In this document: piece by piece, positions 19,927-33,316 of the stretch | Numbering within the stretch: the stretch's first letter is position 1 | Layout of the letters: every line of letters starts with the position of its first letter | Assembly (NCBI GenBank): GCA_040218145.1 | Contig: JAVJQK010000035.1 | Location: 1-64,000 of the forward strand | DNA length: 64,000 nucleotides | Direction of reading: 5' to 3' | DNA from: Sandaracinaceae bacterium | Lineage (GTDB): Bacteria > Myxococcota_A > Polyangia > Polyangiales > Sandaracinaceae | The notes under the pieces: generated by a model | What the model was told of the DNA's origin: nothing | Seen by the model: the letters and a program-made list of their open reading frames with translations, nothing else | The model's database searches: none | Program-made: the position numbers and the translations under genes

Positions 19927-21026
19927 GATGCGACGAGCTCGCGGACCGCCTCCAGCAGGCGGTCGTTCTCTTCGGGGCGCCCCACCGTGATGCGCAGCCA
20001 GGTGTCGACGGGCGCGGGCATCGGCCGGATGATCACGCCCATGCGGAGCATGCGGTCGTAGACCTCCTCGTTGGGCCGGCCGAAGTCCGCGAACACGAAG
20101 TTGGCCTGGCTCGGGGCGACGCGCAGGCCGAGCCCCTCGAGCGCCTCGGTGATGCGCGCGCGCTCGGTCCGGTTCAGCGCGACGTAGCGCTCGACGTGCT
20201 CCGGGTCTTGCAGCGCCGCCCGCGCCGCGACCTGCGCGAGCGTGTTGACGTTGAAGGGCGCGCGCACCCGGTTGAGGTACGAGACGACGTCCTTCTGCCC
20301 GATGGCGTAGCCGACGCGGTTGGCGGCCAGGCCGTAGGCCTTGCTGAAGGTGCGCAGGACGATCAGGCGCTCGCGCAGCCCGCGGAGCTCGAGGCCGCTG
20401 ACGTAGTCGTCGGCGTCGGCGAACTGGACGTACGCCTCGTCGAGCACGACGACGACCTGCTCGGGCAGCTCCTTCAGCAGGCGCTCGACCGCCGCGCGGC
20501 CCACGTGCGTGCCGGTGGGGTTGTTGGGGTTGGCGACGAAGAAGAGCTTCGTCTTCGCGGTCACCTTCGCCGCCATCGCCTCGAGGTCCCAGAAGAGGTG
20601 CTCGCGGAGCGGCACGGCGTCGAACGGGACGTTGGCTGCCGTCAGACCGAGGTGGTAGCAGACGAAGCTCGGCACCCCGATCACCGCGTGGTCGGACGGG
20701 CCGGCGTAGGTGCGGCAGATGAGGTCGATCAGCTCGTTCGAGCCGTTGCCGAGCACGATCTCGTCCATGTGAACCGCGCTCGCGCCCTGGGAATGGAACG
20801 CGGCCAGGTCGGAGCGCAGGGCCCACGTCGCCGCGTCCGGGTAGCGGTGCACGCCCGAGGCGTGGGCTCGCATCGCGTCGATGGCCTTGGGGGACGGCCC
20901 GACCGGGTTCTCGTTCGACGCGAGCTTCACGGCGTTCTGGATGCCGAGCTCGCGCTCGAGCTCCTCGACCGGCTTGCCGGGGACGTAGGGGATGAGGCGT
21001 TCGACGTTCTCGGGGACCAGGCTCAT
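19923..21026 (-). CDS. hisC: Histidinol-phosphate / aromatic aminotransferase (HisC type)
   Basis: A 367-aa class I/II PLP aminotransferase. Typical HisC segments are 'LIPYVPGKPVEELERELG' at the start, KLASNENPVGPSPKAIDAM, NGSNELIDLICR, FVANPNNPTGT, VVVLDEAYVQFAD and the PLP-lysine motif RTFSKAYGLAANRVGYAIG. I chose the ATG at 21026, which has GGAGAGGA upstream; a longer in-frame reading adds 14 poorly supported residues. Sitting between pheA and aroA, it more likely transaminates phenylpyruvate or histidinol-phosphate for aromatic or His synthesis. HisC-type enzymes often do both, so the exact substrate is open. Confidence 0.9.
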   Translation of the reverse strand: MSLVPENVERLIPYVPGKPVEELERELGIQNAVKLASNENPVGPSPKAIDAMRAHASGVHRYPDAATWALRSDLAAFHSQGASAVHMDEIVLGNGSNELIDLICRTYAGPSDHAVIGVPSFVCYHLGLTAANVPFDAVPLREHLFWDLEAMAAKVTAKTKLFFVANPNNPTGTHVGRAAVERLLKELPEQVVVVLDEAYVQFADADDYVSGLELRGLRERLIVLRTFSKAYGLAANRVGYAIGQKDVVSYLNRVRAPFNVNTLAQVAARAALQDPEHVERYVALNRTERARITEALEGLGLRVAPSQANFVFADFGRPNEEVYDRMLRMGVIIRPMPAPVDTWLRITVGRPEENDRLLEAVRELVAS

Positions 21027-21089
21027 GGTGTCCTCTCCAGCGCGGGGCGCCGGGCAAGGGTTTCGCACGGAGAATGCGCGATGTGAAGG

Positions 21090-22172
21090 CTACTCGTCGC
21101 CCGGGCGGGGGAAGCTGCCGAGCACCTTGAGGTGACGGCTGGCGTCCCGGACCTCGTCCACCGCGGTGAGCACCGCGCGATCGGTCATGTGCCCGTCGAG
21201 CTCGAGGATGAAGAGATAGCGCCAGCTCGTGCCGCGCGCCGGGCGCGACTCGATGCGGGTCAGGTTGATGCCCCGGTCGGCGAAGGGCTGCAGCGCGGTG
21301 TAGAGCGAGCCCGGTCCGTCCCCGACGGCGAGCGCGAGCAGCGTCCGGTCGTGGCCGGTCTTGCGAGGGCGCTCCTCGCCGATGACGACGAAGCGGGTCT
21401 GCAGCCCCGGCCGGTCCTCGAGGTTCTCGCGGACGCGCCGCAGCTGGCCACGCTCGCTCTCGCCCGTGCCCGCCACGATGGCCGCCGCGCCGTGGTCTTC
21501 TTCGGCGAGCTGGCCGGCCACCACGCCCGACTTCACGTCGAGGATCGTCGCGCGCGGGAAATCCCGCTTGAGGGTCTGCTCACACGCGGCGAGCGCGGCG
21601 CGCGTGCCGTAGACGTTGTCGACGTCGCCCGCGTTCCCCGTGCGGCTCATCAGGTCGTAGGAGCAGCCGATGGTGATCTCGCCGCAGATCCGGGGCTCGC
21701 GCTGCGCCAGCTGATCGATGGTCTCCGTCAGCGCGCCGTCCGTGGAGGACTCGAACGGGACCACGCCGAACGACGCGCGGCGCCGCTCGACCTCCTCGAA
21801 GACGTCGTGGATGGTCTCGACCGGGCTGACCGCGGCCGCGGTCCCGAAGTGCAGGCCCGCCGCGAGGTGCGCGAAGCCGCCCTCCGCGCCCAGCACCGCC
21901 ACCCGCACGGGCGCGATCATGTCCGCGCACGCGCCGATCACCTCGCGGAGCGCGTGCTCCAGCGAGCCATGGGGGAAGTCCTTTGCGCGCTCCAGGGCGC
22001 GACCGACCACCTCCGCCGCCGAGGGCATGGCGAAGTACGCCTCCGGGCTCTGCTCCCGCAGCGCGACGTACTTCTTGACCGCGCGTGCGCGCGCGTCGAG
22101 GGCCTCCACGAGCTGGGTGTCGGCCGCCTCGAGCGCCTCCCTGATCTTCGCGAGCTCGTCTCGATCCGCCAT
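21090..22172 (-). CDS. pheA: Bifunctional chorismate mutase / prephenate dehydratase (P-protein)
   Basis: 360 aa. The N-terminal chorismate mutase type II helices (about 1-90) contain 'LAKIREALEAADTQLVEALDARARAVKKYVALRE' spread over two helices. Prephenate dehydratase (about 95-275) includes VAVLGAEGGFAHLAA, VPFESSTDGALTETIDQL and GTGESERGQL. The C-terminal ACT domain (about 283-355) has GSLYTALQPFADRGINLTRI with the Phe-binding ESRP motif, so feedback inhibition by Phe is expected. It makes phenylpyruvate, the substrate of the neighbouring aminotransferase. The ATG at 22172 lies 7 nt after a TATCCT on the same strand with no Shine-Dalgarno; a longer upstream reading is not supported. Confidence 0.95.
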   Translation of the reverse strand: MADRDELAKIREALEAADTQLVEALDARARAVKKYVALREQSPEAYFAMPSAAEVVGRALERAKDFPHGSLEHALREVIGACADMIAPVRVAVLGAEGGFAHLAAGLHFGTAAAVSPVETIHDVFEEVERRRASFGVVPFESSTDGALTETIDQLAQREPRICGEITIGCSYDLMSRTGNAGDVDNVYGTRAALAACEQTLKRDFPRATILDVKSGVVAGQLAEEDHGAAAIVAGTGESERGQLRRVRENLEDRPGLQTRFVVIGEERPRKTGHDRTLLALAVGDGPGSLYTALQPFADRGINLTRIESRPARGTSWRYLFILELDGHMTDRAVLTAVDEVRDASRHLKVLGSFPRPGDE

Positions 22173-22179
22173 CGCCGAG

Positions 22180-22185
22180 AGGATA
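22180..22185 (-). promoter_or_regulatory. Candidate -10 for leaderless pheA mRNA
   Basis: TATCCT on the minus strand, 7 nt before the pheA ATG. No clear -35 is visible. The same GCTATCCTC string with the same spacing precedes the gene at 46036. Confidence 0.35.
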
Positions 22186-22240
22186 GCGCGCGCCTCGGGA
22201 GCGCGCCGGTCCCGCTTCCGATTGCCTGGAAAACGAGGGC

Positions 22241-22732
22241 TCAGGGCCCCGCGTCGGCCGCCCCGGCGTCCCCCGCGCCGGGCGGGCCGGCGATCGTCTC
22301 GAGCCGCTCGGCGAGCCTGAGCGCCTCGGTCGGCACGCCCGGATCGCACAGGCGCACCTCCCGCACCCCCTCGGCCGTGTAGCGAGCGAAGCGATAGCGC
22401 GCCCCGCTCGGGCTCGTGACCATGCAGTCCGCGTCGTCAGAGAGCGCGAGCACCGAGTCGAAGGCCGCGCTCAGCTCCGCGCGCTCGTCGGCCGTGGCGA
22501 CGCGCTCGCGGGCGCTCAGGCCCCCCACCCCCTCGCAGACCCGCGCGCTCCAGGTCTGCCCGCTCGCGTCGACCGCGCGCACGTCGGAGCAGAACCCGCC
22601 GCCCTGGGTGGTCACGAGGACCAGGGCGGGGCGGGGGAGATCCTCCACGCTCGCCGGGCCGCAGGCGGCCAGCGCGAGGGTGGACCACGCGAGGGGGAGG
22701 AGCCTGGCGACGAGCGAGGGGTGCGAGCGCAT
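22241..22732 (-). CDS. Hypothetical lipoprotein
   Basis: 163 aa. The signal peptide MRSHPSLVARLLPLAWSTLA ends in lipobox LAAC (Cys24). The mature part is a small mixed alpha/beta domain with four more cysteines (at FCSD, RVCE, DCMV, LCDP), which could form two disulfides in the periplasm. The C-terminus is a low-complexity Ala/Gly/Asp tail. No family is recognised. It starts 15 nt after the VWA-like lipoprotein gene and is probably co-transcribed with it. Confidence 0.78.
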   Translation of the reverse strand: MRSHPSLVARLLPLAWSTLALAACGPASVEDLPRPALVLVTTQGGGFCSDVRAVDASGQTWSARVCEGVGGLSARERVATADERAELSAAFDSVLALSDDADCMVTSPSGARYRFARYTAEGVREVRLCDPGVPTEALRLAERLETIAGPPGAGDAGAADAGP

Positions 22733-22746
22733 GCGGAGCAGATAGC

Positions 22747-23997
22747 TCAGGGGCAGCGCGCATCCAACCGCGTGGCGATCAGCCGCACCAGCTCGTCGAC
22801 GGGCCCGTCGAAGTCGGCGCGGCAGATCGAGCGCACGAGGGTCTGCGCGCCCTCGCTCTCGAGCGCCTGCGCGACCTCGACGTACCGGCGGCCCGGCATC
22901 GCGTCGCCGCCCCCCGAGTCGCACGCGGGCAGCAGACGCATGCTCGCCGGGTCCGCCTCGTAGTCCATGTCCGGGTGCGCGAGGATCGCGTCGTAGGAGT
23001 CTCGCTCGGCCTCGACCGGCACGCCCACGAGCGCCGCGTAGACGAAGTCGGCCGGGTCGGCCTTGAGCTCGGCGAGCGCCGCGTAGCGGCTCGTGGGCCA
23101 GAGCGCGTCGTCCGCATGCACGTCACAGCGCCGGTTCAGCGTGGTCCCGGAGTACGGCCCCGCCGGCGCGAAGAGGTCCAGGTCGCGCGCGCTGCAGTCC
23201 TCCTCGTCCGACAGCACGAGCCCGACCAGCACGGCGTCATCTCGAAAGAACGCGCCGTTGACGCCCGCGCCCGCGTGGCCCCGGGTGTTGTCGAAGAAGC
23301 GCACGTCGGAGCTCTGAGGTGTCGCGGCCTTGAGCAGGGCCTCGAGCTGCTGCTCGAAGCCGCAGCCGTCGGTCCCCAGGTTGGCCTGGCAGGTGAACGC
23401 CGCCTGGAGCTCGGAGAGCCCGCCCGGGGGCGTGTATTCGAGGAACGCCGGATGGGTCGCGGGGCACTCGCCCCGCCCTCCCCGGTGCTCGGCGATCAGC
23501 ACGCCGTCGTCGCCGAACGAGGCGTCGCCGTATTCGCAGGTCGCCACCTCGTGACCGCCGACCCCCATGAAGCTGCTCACGACGCCGATGCGCAGGCTCG
23601 CGATGGGGTCGAAGTCGGCGCGGCCGTCGCCGTCCAGGTCCCCCTCGGCCAGCGCGCGAACGAGCGCGGGGAACGCGGCGGTGAGCGCCGCCTGCTCCTC
23701 GGCCATCGAGCGCGAGTCGTCGATCATCAGGAGGAGGTCCACGGCCCGCGGCTGCGGGGTGCAGGCGTCGACCGGCGGCGGGACCTCGGAGTCGCCCGCG
23801 TCGGCGTCGACGTCGGGCGACGAGTCCATCGGCGGCGTGGAGGCGTCGGGCGGGCTTTGGTAACAGCGGCCCGAGACGCACTGCCAGCCGGCCGGGCACT
23901 CGTCCTCGGCGGGCGTGGCGCAGCTGAAGTGGCCCTCCTCGAGCGCCGGCGCGCAGCCGAAGAGGAGGAGCGAGAGGCACATCACACGCGCCGTCAT
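22747..23997 (-). CDS. VWA-like secreted lipoprotein
   Basis: 416 aa. Short signal with lipobox LFGC (Cys15), then a Cys-rich 'ATPAEDECPAGWQCVSGRCY' module (about 27-46) and an Asp/Pro linker (DASTPPMDSSPDVDADAGDS). A domain with a VWA-like start follows (VDLLLMIDDSRSMAEEQAAL, MIDAS DDSRS in place of DxSxS). Residues FVYAALVGVPVE and 'LPACDSGGGDAMPGRRYVEVAQALE' are in the C-terminal half. Myxobacterial genomes carry many such paralogues. The ATG overlaps the upstream TPR gene's stop by one base (TGATG). The function is unknown, perhaps envelope adhesion or sensing. Confidence 0.8.
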   Translation of the reverse strand: MTARVMCLSLLLFGCAPALEEGHFSCATPAEDECPAGWQCVSGRCYQSPPDASTPPMDSSPDVDADAGDSEVPPPVDACTPQPRAVDLLLMIDDSRSMAEEQAALTAAFPALVRALAEGDLDGDGRADFDPIASLRIGVVSSFMGVGGHEVATCEYGDASFGDDGVLIAEHRGGRGECPATHPAFLEYTPPGGLSELQAAFTCQANLGTDGCGFEQQLEALLKAATPQSSDVRFFDNTRGHAGAGVNGAFFRDDAVLVGLVLSDEEDCSARDLDLFAPAGPYSGTTLNRRCDVHADDALWPTSRYAALAELKADPADFVYAALVGVPVEAERDSYDAILAHPDMDYEADPASMRLLPACDSGGGDAMPGRRYVEVAQALESEGAQTLVRSICRADFDGPVDELVRLIATRLDARCP

Positions 23998-24764
23998 CAG
24001 AACCTCCCTCGCGCCACCGCGCCGCCCGGGGCCAGCGCGGCCTCGACCTGCGCCTCACCGAGCGTGAACGCCATCACCAGCCCGGCCGCGGCCGCCGCGG
24101 CCCCCGCCCCCAGCAGCACCCCGCCCACGATGGCGAAGCTGTCTGCCTGGGCGTGCGCGTCGCGGACCCGCGCCCACGGCGTGCCCTCCTGCGCGTCTCG
24201 CACCTCGGCCGCGCGCGCCTCGGCCAGCCCGAGGAACACGGCGCCCGCCACGGCGACGGCGCCGCCCCCGCCGAGCACGATCCAGCCGGCCGGGCTCGTG
24301 CTCTGCGACGCGTCCACGCCGTTCTCGGGCGTGGCCGGCTCGGGCTCGGTCGGCTCCGTGGCGATCTCCGCACGCGCCTCCGCCTCGCGGGCCTCCTGGG
24401 CCTCGCGCTCCGCCACCGCCGCCCGCAGCACGCTGATGCGCGCCTCGACCGCCGCGCGCTCTGGCGCGTCCGGCCGCGCGGCCAGGTACTGCTCGAACGC
24501 CTCGAGAGCGCGCGCATCACGCCTGATGCGGTCGGCCGTGTGCCCGATGTTGTAGAGCAGCTCCGCGAGCTGGCTGATCTCGTACGAGCGCTCGAAGTAG
24601 TCGAGGGCCGCCTCGTACCGCCCGTCGGCGAAGGCCGCCCTCCCCGCCTCGAAGAGGCCCCGCGCCTCCTCGCGCTGGGTCGTCGTCATCTCCTGGGCCG
24701 CACACGGCGCGGCGTGCGCCAAGGCCCATAGTGCCAACCCGATCGCCATCCCGTGCCTCGACAT
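23997..24764 (-). CDS. Exported TPR protein with two C-terminal membrane helices
   Basis: 255 aa. Signal peptide MSRHGMAIGLALWALAHAAP with cleavage near AAQE. Tetratricopeptide helices (about 30-105: EEARGLFEAGRAAFADGRYE, AALDYFERSYEISQLAELLY, RDARALEAFEQYLAARPDAP) and a Glu/Ala-rich coiled stretch (110-145) follow. Two hydrophobic segments come last (WIVLGGGGAVAVAGAVFLGL; FAIVGGVLLGAGAAAAAAGL). AGGAGG lies 4 nt before the ATG. The layout is shared by many Myxococcota 'TPR plus two TM' proteins near VWA lipoproteins. It probably scaffolds an envelope complex with the downstream lipoproteins. Confidence 0.78.
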   Translation of the reverse strand: MSRHGMAIGLALWALAHAAPCAAQEMTTTQREEARGLFEAGRAAFADGRYEAALDYFERSYEISQLAELLYNIGHTADRIRRDARALEAFEQYLAARPDAPERAAVEARISVLRAAVAEREAQEAREAEARAEIATEPTEPEPATPENGVDASQSTSPAGWIVLGGGGAVAVAGAVFLGLAEARAAEVRDAQEGTPWARVRDAHAQADSFAIVGGVLLGAGAAAAAAGLVMAFTLGEAQVEAALAPGGAVARGRF

Positions 24765-24853
24765 CCAGCCTCCTGCGCCAATGAGTGCCACCAGCAACTC
24801 CGCGGCACACAACTGCACGATCTGTGCACACGGCTGTGCCAGAGCCTGGCGAG

Positions 24854-27472
<2,619 letters not shown>

Positions 27473-27475
27473 CGT

Positions 27476-29944
27476 TCAGCGGAAGCTGCTCTGCGCGGAC
27501 AGGTTGGTCATCCGGATGCGGACGAGCCCCACCCGCGCCTGGTCCACGACGTAGAGGCGCTCGTCGACTTCGTTGTAGACGATGCGCGACAAGAGCGACG
27601 AGGCGCTCGACGAAGTCCCGATCGAGCTGACGTCCACGCGCGAGGGGAGCGGGATCTCCGCCACGGTGAAGGTCAGCGTCGGCGCGCTCAGCAGCGGCGG
27701 CCTCTCGCCGAGCGCGAACGTGATGAACTCGTTCTCGAACGTCTGGTCGAAGCGCGCGCGGCCGCGCAGCCCCTGGGCCAGCCGATCGGGGTCCACCGTG
27801 CACTCGCCGTCGGCGCCGCGGACGATCGGGTGCAGGAAGCCGCTGCGCCGAGACTCGACCACGAACGCGTCGCTCGCCCGGACCTCGACCTGGGCGAGCT
27901 CCGGGTAGCACTCGATCACCTGGTCGAGGGTCGAGCCCGCCGGGTCGGCGAGGACCAGCCGCCCCGCGTAGGTGTCGCGGCCGTCCATGGGCATCGACAG
28001 CGCGCGCAGGATCGGCAAGCTGATCGGCGTGGTCGCGCCGGAGACCGTGCGCTCCACCAGCTGCTCGCAGCGCCGACGGAGCGCCACGTCCTCGCTCTCC
28101 AGGATGGAGGGCGGCAGGTCGCCGGTGATGACGAGCCGGTCGCCCGGGTAGCCGGCGAGCGGGCCGTCCGCAGGCACCTGCTCGCTCCCGATCACGCCCT
28201 CTCGGCAGGGGTCACCGCGCGTCTCGACGAGGTTCGATCCAGCCTCGAAGTTCGCGCCGCTCGTGGTGGTGAACGGGATGCGGCCGCCGTAGCTGAGCGT
28301 GATCGTGTCCGCCTTCGCCGCGAACGGATCGAGCACGAGGCACACGCGCGCGTCCTCGCCCTCCGTGACGTCCGGGAAGGCGCGCGAGAGCGGCGCCGCG
28401 CAGGTCACGGGCTCCAGCGTCGGGACCAGCTCGCTGGCCGCGCCGGCCGTCCCGTCCGCCTGCAGCGAGACCGTGCCGCGCCCGTCGGTGTCCCAGCTCG
28501 GATCGGCGCCGAGCGCCGGACCGTTCTCGTTGAGCCCGCCCAGGCGGGGGCGATGCCGCGCGATGACCACGTACTCGTCGCCGCTCCGCGCCGTGACCCT
28601 GGCGCAGCCGACGCCCCGACACTCCGTGTCGCGGTCATAGACGTCGTAGAAGTAGACGAAGCCGTCCAGCGAGGCGACCGCGAGGAACACGCCGTAGAAG
28701 CTCGCCGGGCCCGCCTGCTCCGCTTCGTCGGTGAGGCCCTCGCAGCGCGGCGCGGTGGGGTCGGCCGCGTCGTAGCGCGGCGTGGCCACCGCCAGCCCCC
28801 GCGCCTCTCGCGGCAGCTCCAGGCGATCCGTCTGCCCGCCCACGCTCACGGGCAGCACGGCTCCGAACGTCGGCCGCGCCTCGTCCGAGACGTCGATCGC
28901 GAGCACCGAGCGGTCCGTGGCGTCGATGGCGTAGAGGTAGCGCTCGGTCGACTCCGTCGCGTCGACCGTCGCGGGGACGAAGGGGGTCAGCGCCAACGCG
29001 CGCGTGGGCACCGAGACGGACAGCGGCGTCGACTCCACCAGCGTCTCGGGATCGATCCGCCGGATGATCGGGTAGCGGAGATCGGAGATGAGGACCTGAC
29101 CGGTCTCCGGGTCGACGAGGAAGCTCCACGGCTCGGGGAGCGGATCGACGGGGACGACCGGCTCGCGCGGGGCGGTGATCGGCGGCCGGATCAAGGTCGT
29201 CGCGGGACACGTGAAGGCGTACTGCGGCGGGAGCGCGTCGGGGGGGACCGTGCTCAGGTCGACGGGCGGCGGCACGTCGGTCGACAGGTCGACGTAGGTG
29301 ACCTCGCCGAGGTTGCCGTCCTCGTCCAGCGGGATGCGGGCGATCTGACCGAGCCCGGGGAGCGCCACGAGCAGCGCGTCCTCCGAGGGCGTGAGGATCA
29401 TGGCGCTCGGGCGCGAGTCCTGCTCGAGCATGACGGTCTCGGGCAGCGAGCCGGTGCCCTTGCGGATGACGCTGAGGTCGATGACCGAGATGGAGCTGCT
29501 GCCGCGGTTCAACACGTAGGCGCGCTTGGGATCGTTCTCGCGCACCACCACGGACGAGGGCACCTCGCCGACGGGGATGAACGTGAAGCCCGGGATGCGC
29601 TCGTCCGCGTCGATCGGCCCCGCGAGCTCGCGGTCCTCCTGCCCCTCGGGATCGTTCGTGAGCCGCACCGCGGCCACCTCGCCCGTGGCGGTCTGGGTGA
29701 CGAGCGCGAAGAGCGCGAAGCCGTCATCGACCTCCCCGGTGTCGTCCTCGACGCTCGTCGGCGTGCGCTGACACCGGTCGAGTGAGACCGGCTCACCCTT
29801 GAGCACGGAGTCGGGATCGCGATCGAGCCGCCAGCACAGGAAGGCGACCGACTCGGGCCGGTCGAACGTGGCCGGAGAGGTCGCGGGGTTGGGGTTGCCG
29901 CACGCGGCGTACGCGAGCAGGAGGAGGGCTGTCAGACGTCGCAT
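27476..29944 (-). CDS. Large beta-propeller-like lipoprotein
   Basis: 822 aa. Signal MRRLTALLLLAYAAC with the lipid-attachment Cys at residue 15. The mature protein has YVTN/surface-layer-like beta-propeller blades ('PSSVVVRENDPKRAYVLNRG', SSSISVIDLSVIRKG, 'PSAMILTPSEDALLVALPGL', DRSVLAIDVSDEARPTFGAV). At least eight cysteines include CRGVGC. The N-terminal segment (about 20-110) describes a separate beta domain. The C-terminus repeats the blade pattern (DERLYVVDQARVGLVRIRMT). Beta-propellers of this kind act as surface binding or scaffold proteins. It is followed after 3 nt by mutS and preceded by a second propeller lipoprotein, so the two are probably partners. Confidence 0.8.
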   Translation of the reverse strand: MRRLTALLLLAYAACGNPNPATSPATFDRPESVAFLCWRLDRDPDSVLKGEPVSLDRCQRTPTSVEDDTGEVDDGFALFALVTQTATGEVAAVRLTNDPEGQEDRELAGPIDADERIPGFTFIPVGEVPSSVVVRENDPKRAYVLNRGSSSISVIDLSVIRKGTGSLPETVMLEQDSRPSAMILTPSEDALLVALPGLGQIARIPLDEDGNLGEVTYVDLSTDVPPPVDLSTVPPDALPPQYAFTCPATTLIRPPITAPREPVVPVDPLPEPWSFLVDPETGQVLISDLRYPIIRRIDPETLVESTPLSVSVPTRALALTPFVPATVDATESTERYLYAIDATDRSVLAIDVSDEARPTFGAVLPVSVGGQTDRLELPREARGLAVATPRYDAADPTAPRCEGLTDEAEQAGPASFYGVFLAVASLDGFVYFYDVYDRDTECRGVGCARVTARSGDEYVVIARHRPRLGGLNENGPALGADPSWDTDGRGTVSLQADGTAGAASELVPTLEPVTCAAPLSRAFPDVTEGEDARVCLVLDPFAAKADTITLSYGGRIPFTTTSGANFEAGSNLVETRGDPCREGVIGSEQVPADGPLAGYPGDRLVITGDLPPSILESEDVALRRRCEQLVERTVSGATTPISLPILRALSMPMDGRDTYAGRLVLADPAGSTLDQVIECYPELAQVEVRASDAFVVESRRSGFLHPIVRGADGECTVDPDRLAQGLRGRARFDQTFENEFITFALGERPPLLSAPTLTFTVAEIPLPSRVDVSSIGTSSSASSLLSRIVYNEVDERLYVVDQARVGLVRIRMTNLSAQSSFR

Positions 29945-29974
29945 GGCTCTGGCTGGCTCGCTTTGGGGCGCTCG

Positions 29975-31333
29975 TCAGTTGCTGCCGAGCGTCTCGACCG
30001 TGATCGGCTCTCCGATGGCGGCGACGATCCGCGGGACCCCCGCGGTCGCCAGCGGCGCCAGGCTCACGACCCGGATCTGCGAGGTCGTGAAGTCGGTCAC
30101 GTAGAGGAAAGTGTCGGTGGTGCCGCCCGAGGTGTGGGGGCCGACGGCCATCTCGAACGGGCCGGAGAAGCCGCCGACGACGGCCACGAGGGCGCGCACC
30201 GCGGGGTCGATGATGAAGATCTTCCGCGCGTCGAAGCAGGAGACGAGCACGTACTCGCGCCCCTCCACCTCGGCGACCGCGATGCGAGACGGCCCGTTGC
30301 CCACCTCGTAGATGTCGCCAAGCCCCAGCTCGCCAGGGTTCCGGCCGCCCCGCGCGACGTCGAGCGTCACGAGCGCCTCGGGGCTGCGCGTGAGGGCGAA
30401 CGCGGTCGCGCCGCCGTCGATGAACGCGAGGTCGCGGACGTCGTTGCCGCTGTCGATGCCCGCGACGAAGCGGTCGCCGAAGTCGTAGAGGAACGAGCGC
30501 GTGGGGTTGCCGGTGTCCAGCGCGATCGCGACGCGTCCCAGCGCGGACGACCCCTCGGAGGCGAGCCACGCCACGCCGGCGCCGGGCTGGAGCTGGATGT
30601 TCACGAGCTGCTCGGGGAAGCCGGTCGCGATGTGCACCAGCTCCGGCTGCCGGCCCGGGCCCGCGTCGCGGTCGAGGAACAGCGCCACCCCGCCGCCGCG
30701 GAGCGCCATCAGCACGAAGTCGCCCGCGCCCGCGGACGCGCCGATGTCCTCGAGCCGACCGCTCGTCACGCCGACCGGGTCGTCGCTGAGCACCAGCCCG
30801 CGCTCGGAGGCGACCTCGCCCTCCTGTCCGCGCCGGAAGGCGTCGCCGCAGCGCGGGATGTCCTCGTCCTGCGAGCCGCCCGGATCACGGATGGAGGCGT
30901 CACAGCGCAGCTCGCCGTCGTCGACGTCGACGAAGGTGAGGTTTCGGTTCGAGCGGACGGACAGATAGATGCGGTCCCCGCGCGGGCTGACGTCGATGGC
31001 CGAGACGTGCGAGCCGACGCCCACCTCGGACACCACCACGTCGGACGAGAGCGGGACCACGCAGTCCACGCTCCCGCCGCCACAGTCCGACGCGATGATG
31101 GCGTGGACGCGCTCGAGGTCGAGCGACTGAAGCGACCCGGTGTTGTAGTGGATGTCGAAGTTGCTGTTCGCGACGAACAGATGGCGCGGCTCACCGCCGC
31201 CCGGAGGCTCCGACAGGGCCACCGCGATCGGGAAGTTCAGGGTGCGCGGAGGCGGGTCCAAGCCGGCCTGATCGAAGTTACAGGCCGCGAGAAGACAAGC
31301 GCCGGCGAAGGCCACGAGGGTGCGCGACGGCAT
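29975..31333 (-). CDS. Beta-propeller lipoprotein (YncE/YVTN-like)
   Basis: 452 aa. Signal MPSRTLVAFAGACLLAAC gives lipid attachment at Cys18. The body consists of repeated blades with the Asp-x-Ser/Asp hairpin typical of YVTN repeats: HLFVANSNFDIHYNTGSLQS, VSAIDVSPRGDRIYLSVRSN, 'ALVTLDVARGGRNPGELGLG', YVLVSCFDARKIFIIDPAVR and FLYVTDFTTSQIRVVSLAPL. It is predicted to sit in the outer membrane facing the periplasm or surface. The next gene (30 nt downstream) encodes a larger protein with the same architecture. No enzyme motif is seen. Confidence 0.8.
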   Translation of the reverse strand: MPSRTLVAFAGACLLAACNFDQAGLDPPPRTLNFPIAVALSEPPGGGEPRHLFVANSNFDIHYNTGSLQSLDLERVHAIIASDCGGGSVDCVVPLSSDVVVSEVGVGSHVSAIDVSPRGDRIYLSVRSNRNLTFVDVDDGELRCDASIRDPGGSQDEDIPRCGDAFRRGQEGEVASERGLVLSDDPVGVTSGRLEDIGASAGAGDFVLMALRGGGVALFLDRDAGPGRQPELVHIATGFPEQLVNIQLQPGAGVAWLASEGSSALGRVAIALDTGNPTRSFLYDFGDRFVAGIDSGNDVRDLAFIDGGATAFALTRSPEALVTLDVARGGRNPGELGLGDIYEVGNGPSRIAVAEVEGREYVLVSCFDARKIFIIDPAVRALVAVVGGFSGPFEMAVGPHTSGGTTDTFLYVTDFTTSQIRVVSLAPLATAGVPRIVAAIGEPITVETLGSN

Positions 31334-31411
31334 CGTCGCGGGAACGTAGTCGAGCGCCCCTAGGCGGGCAAGGCAACCGGCGCGCGCAGCCGCCGCGGCT
31401 GGAGACGTGGG

Positions 31412-33088
<1,677 letters not shown>

Positions 33089-33316
33089 CGATCTCGCCCA
33101 TTTCGTGGAAGCGGCTCGGCTTCTTTGGCGCGGAGAACGGCCGTCCGACTCTCGCGCTGACCCTCTGCGAATGGTGACACACTACGCGCTCCCCCCGAGC
33201 TCGGGAATCCAGCCGCAGGCCGAGATTCCGAGGACATGGTTCGTCGGCGCCGGCCCCACGTCAAGCTCGGTGACCGGCCCGTCCATCGACCCGGATACGC
33301 GAAGCGGTCTTGGATG

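Noticed and set aside
28220-28250. A GGTTCGATCC string resembling a tRNA T-arm
   Set aside because: It lies inside a well-supported coding region and no cloverleaf can be drawn around it.
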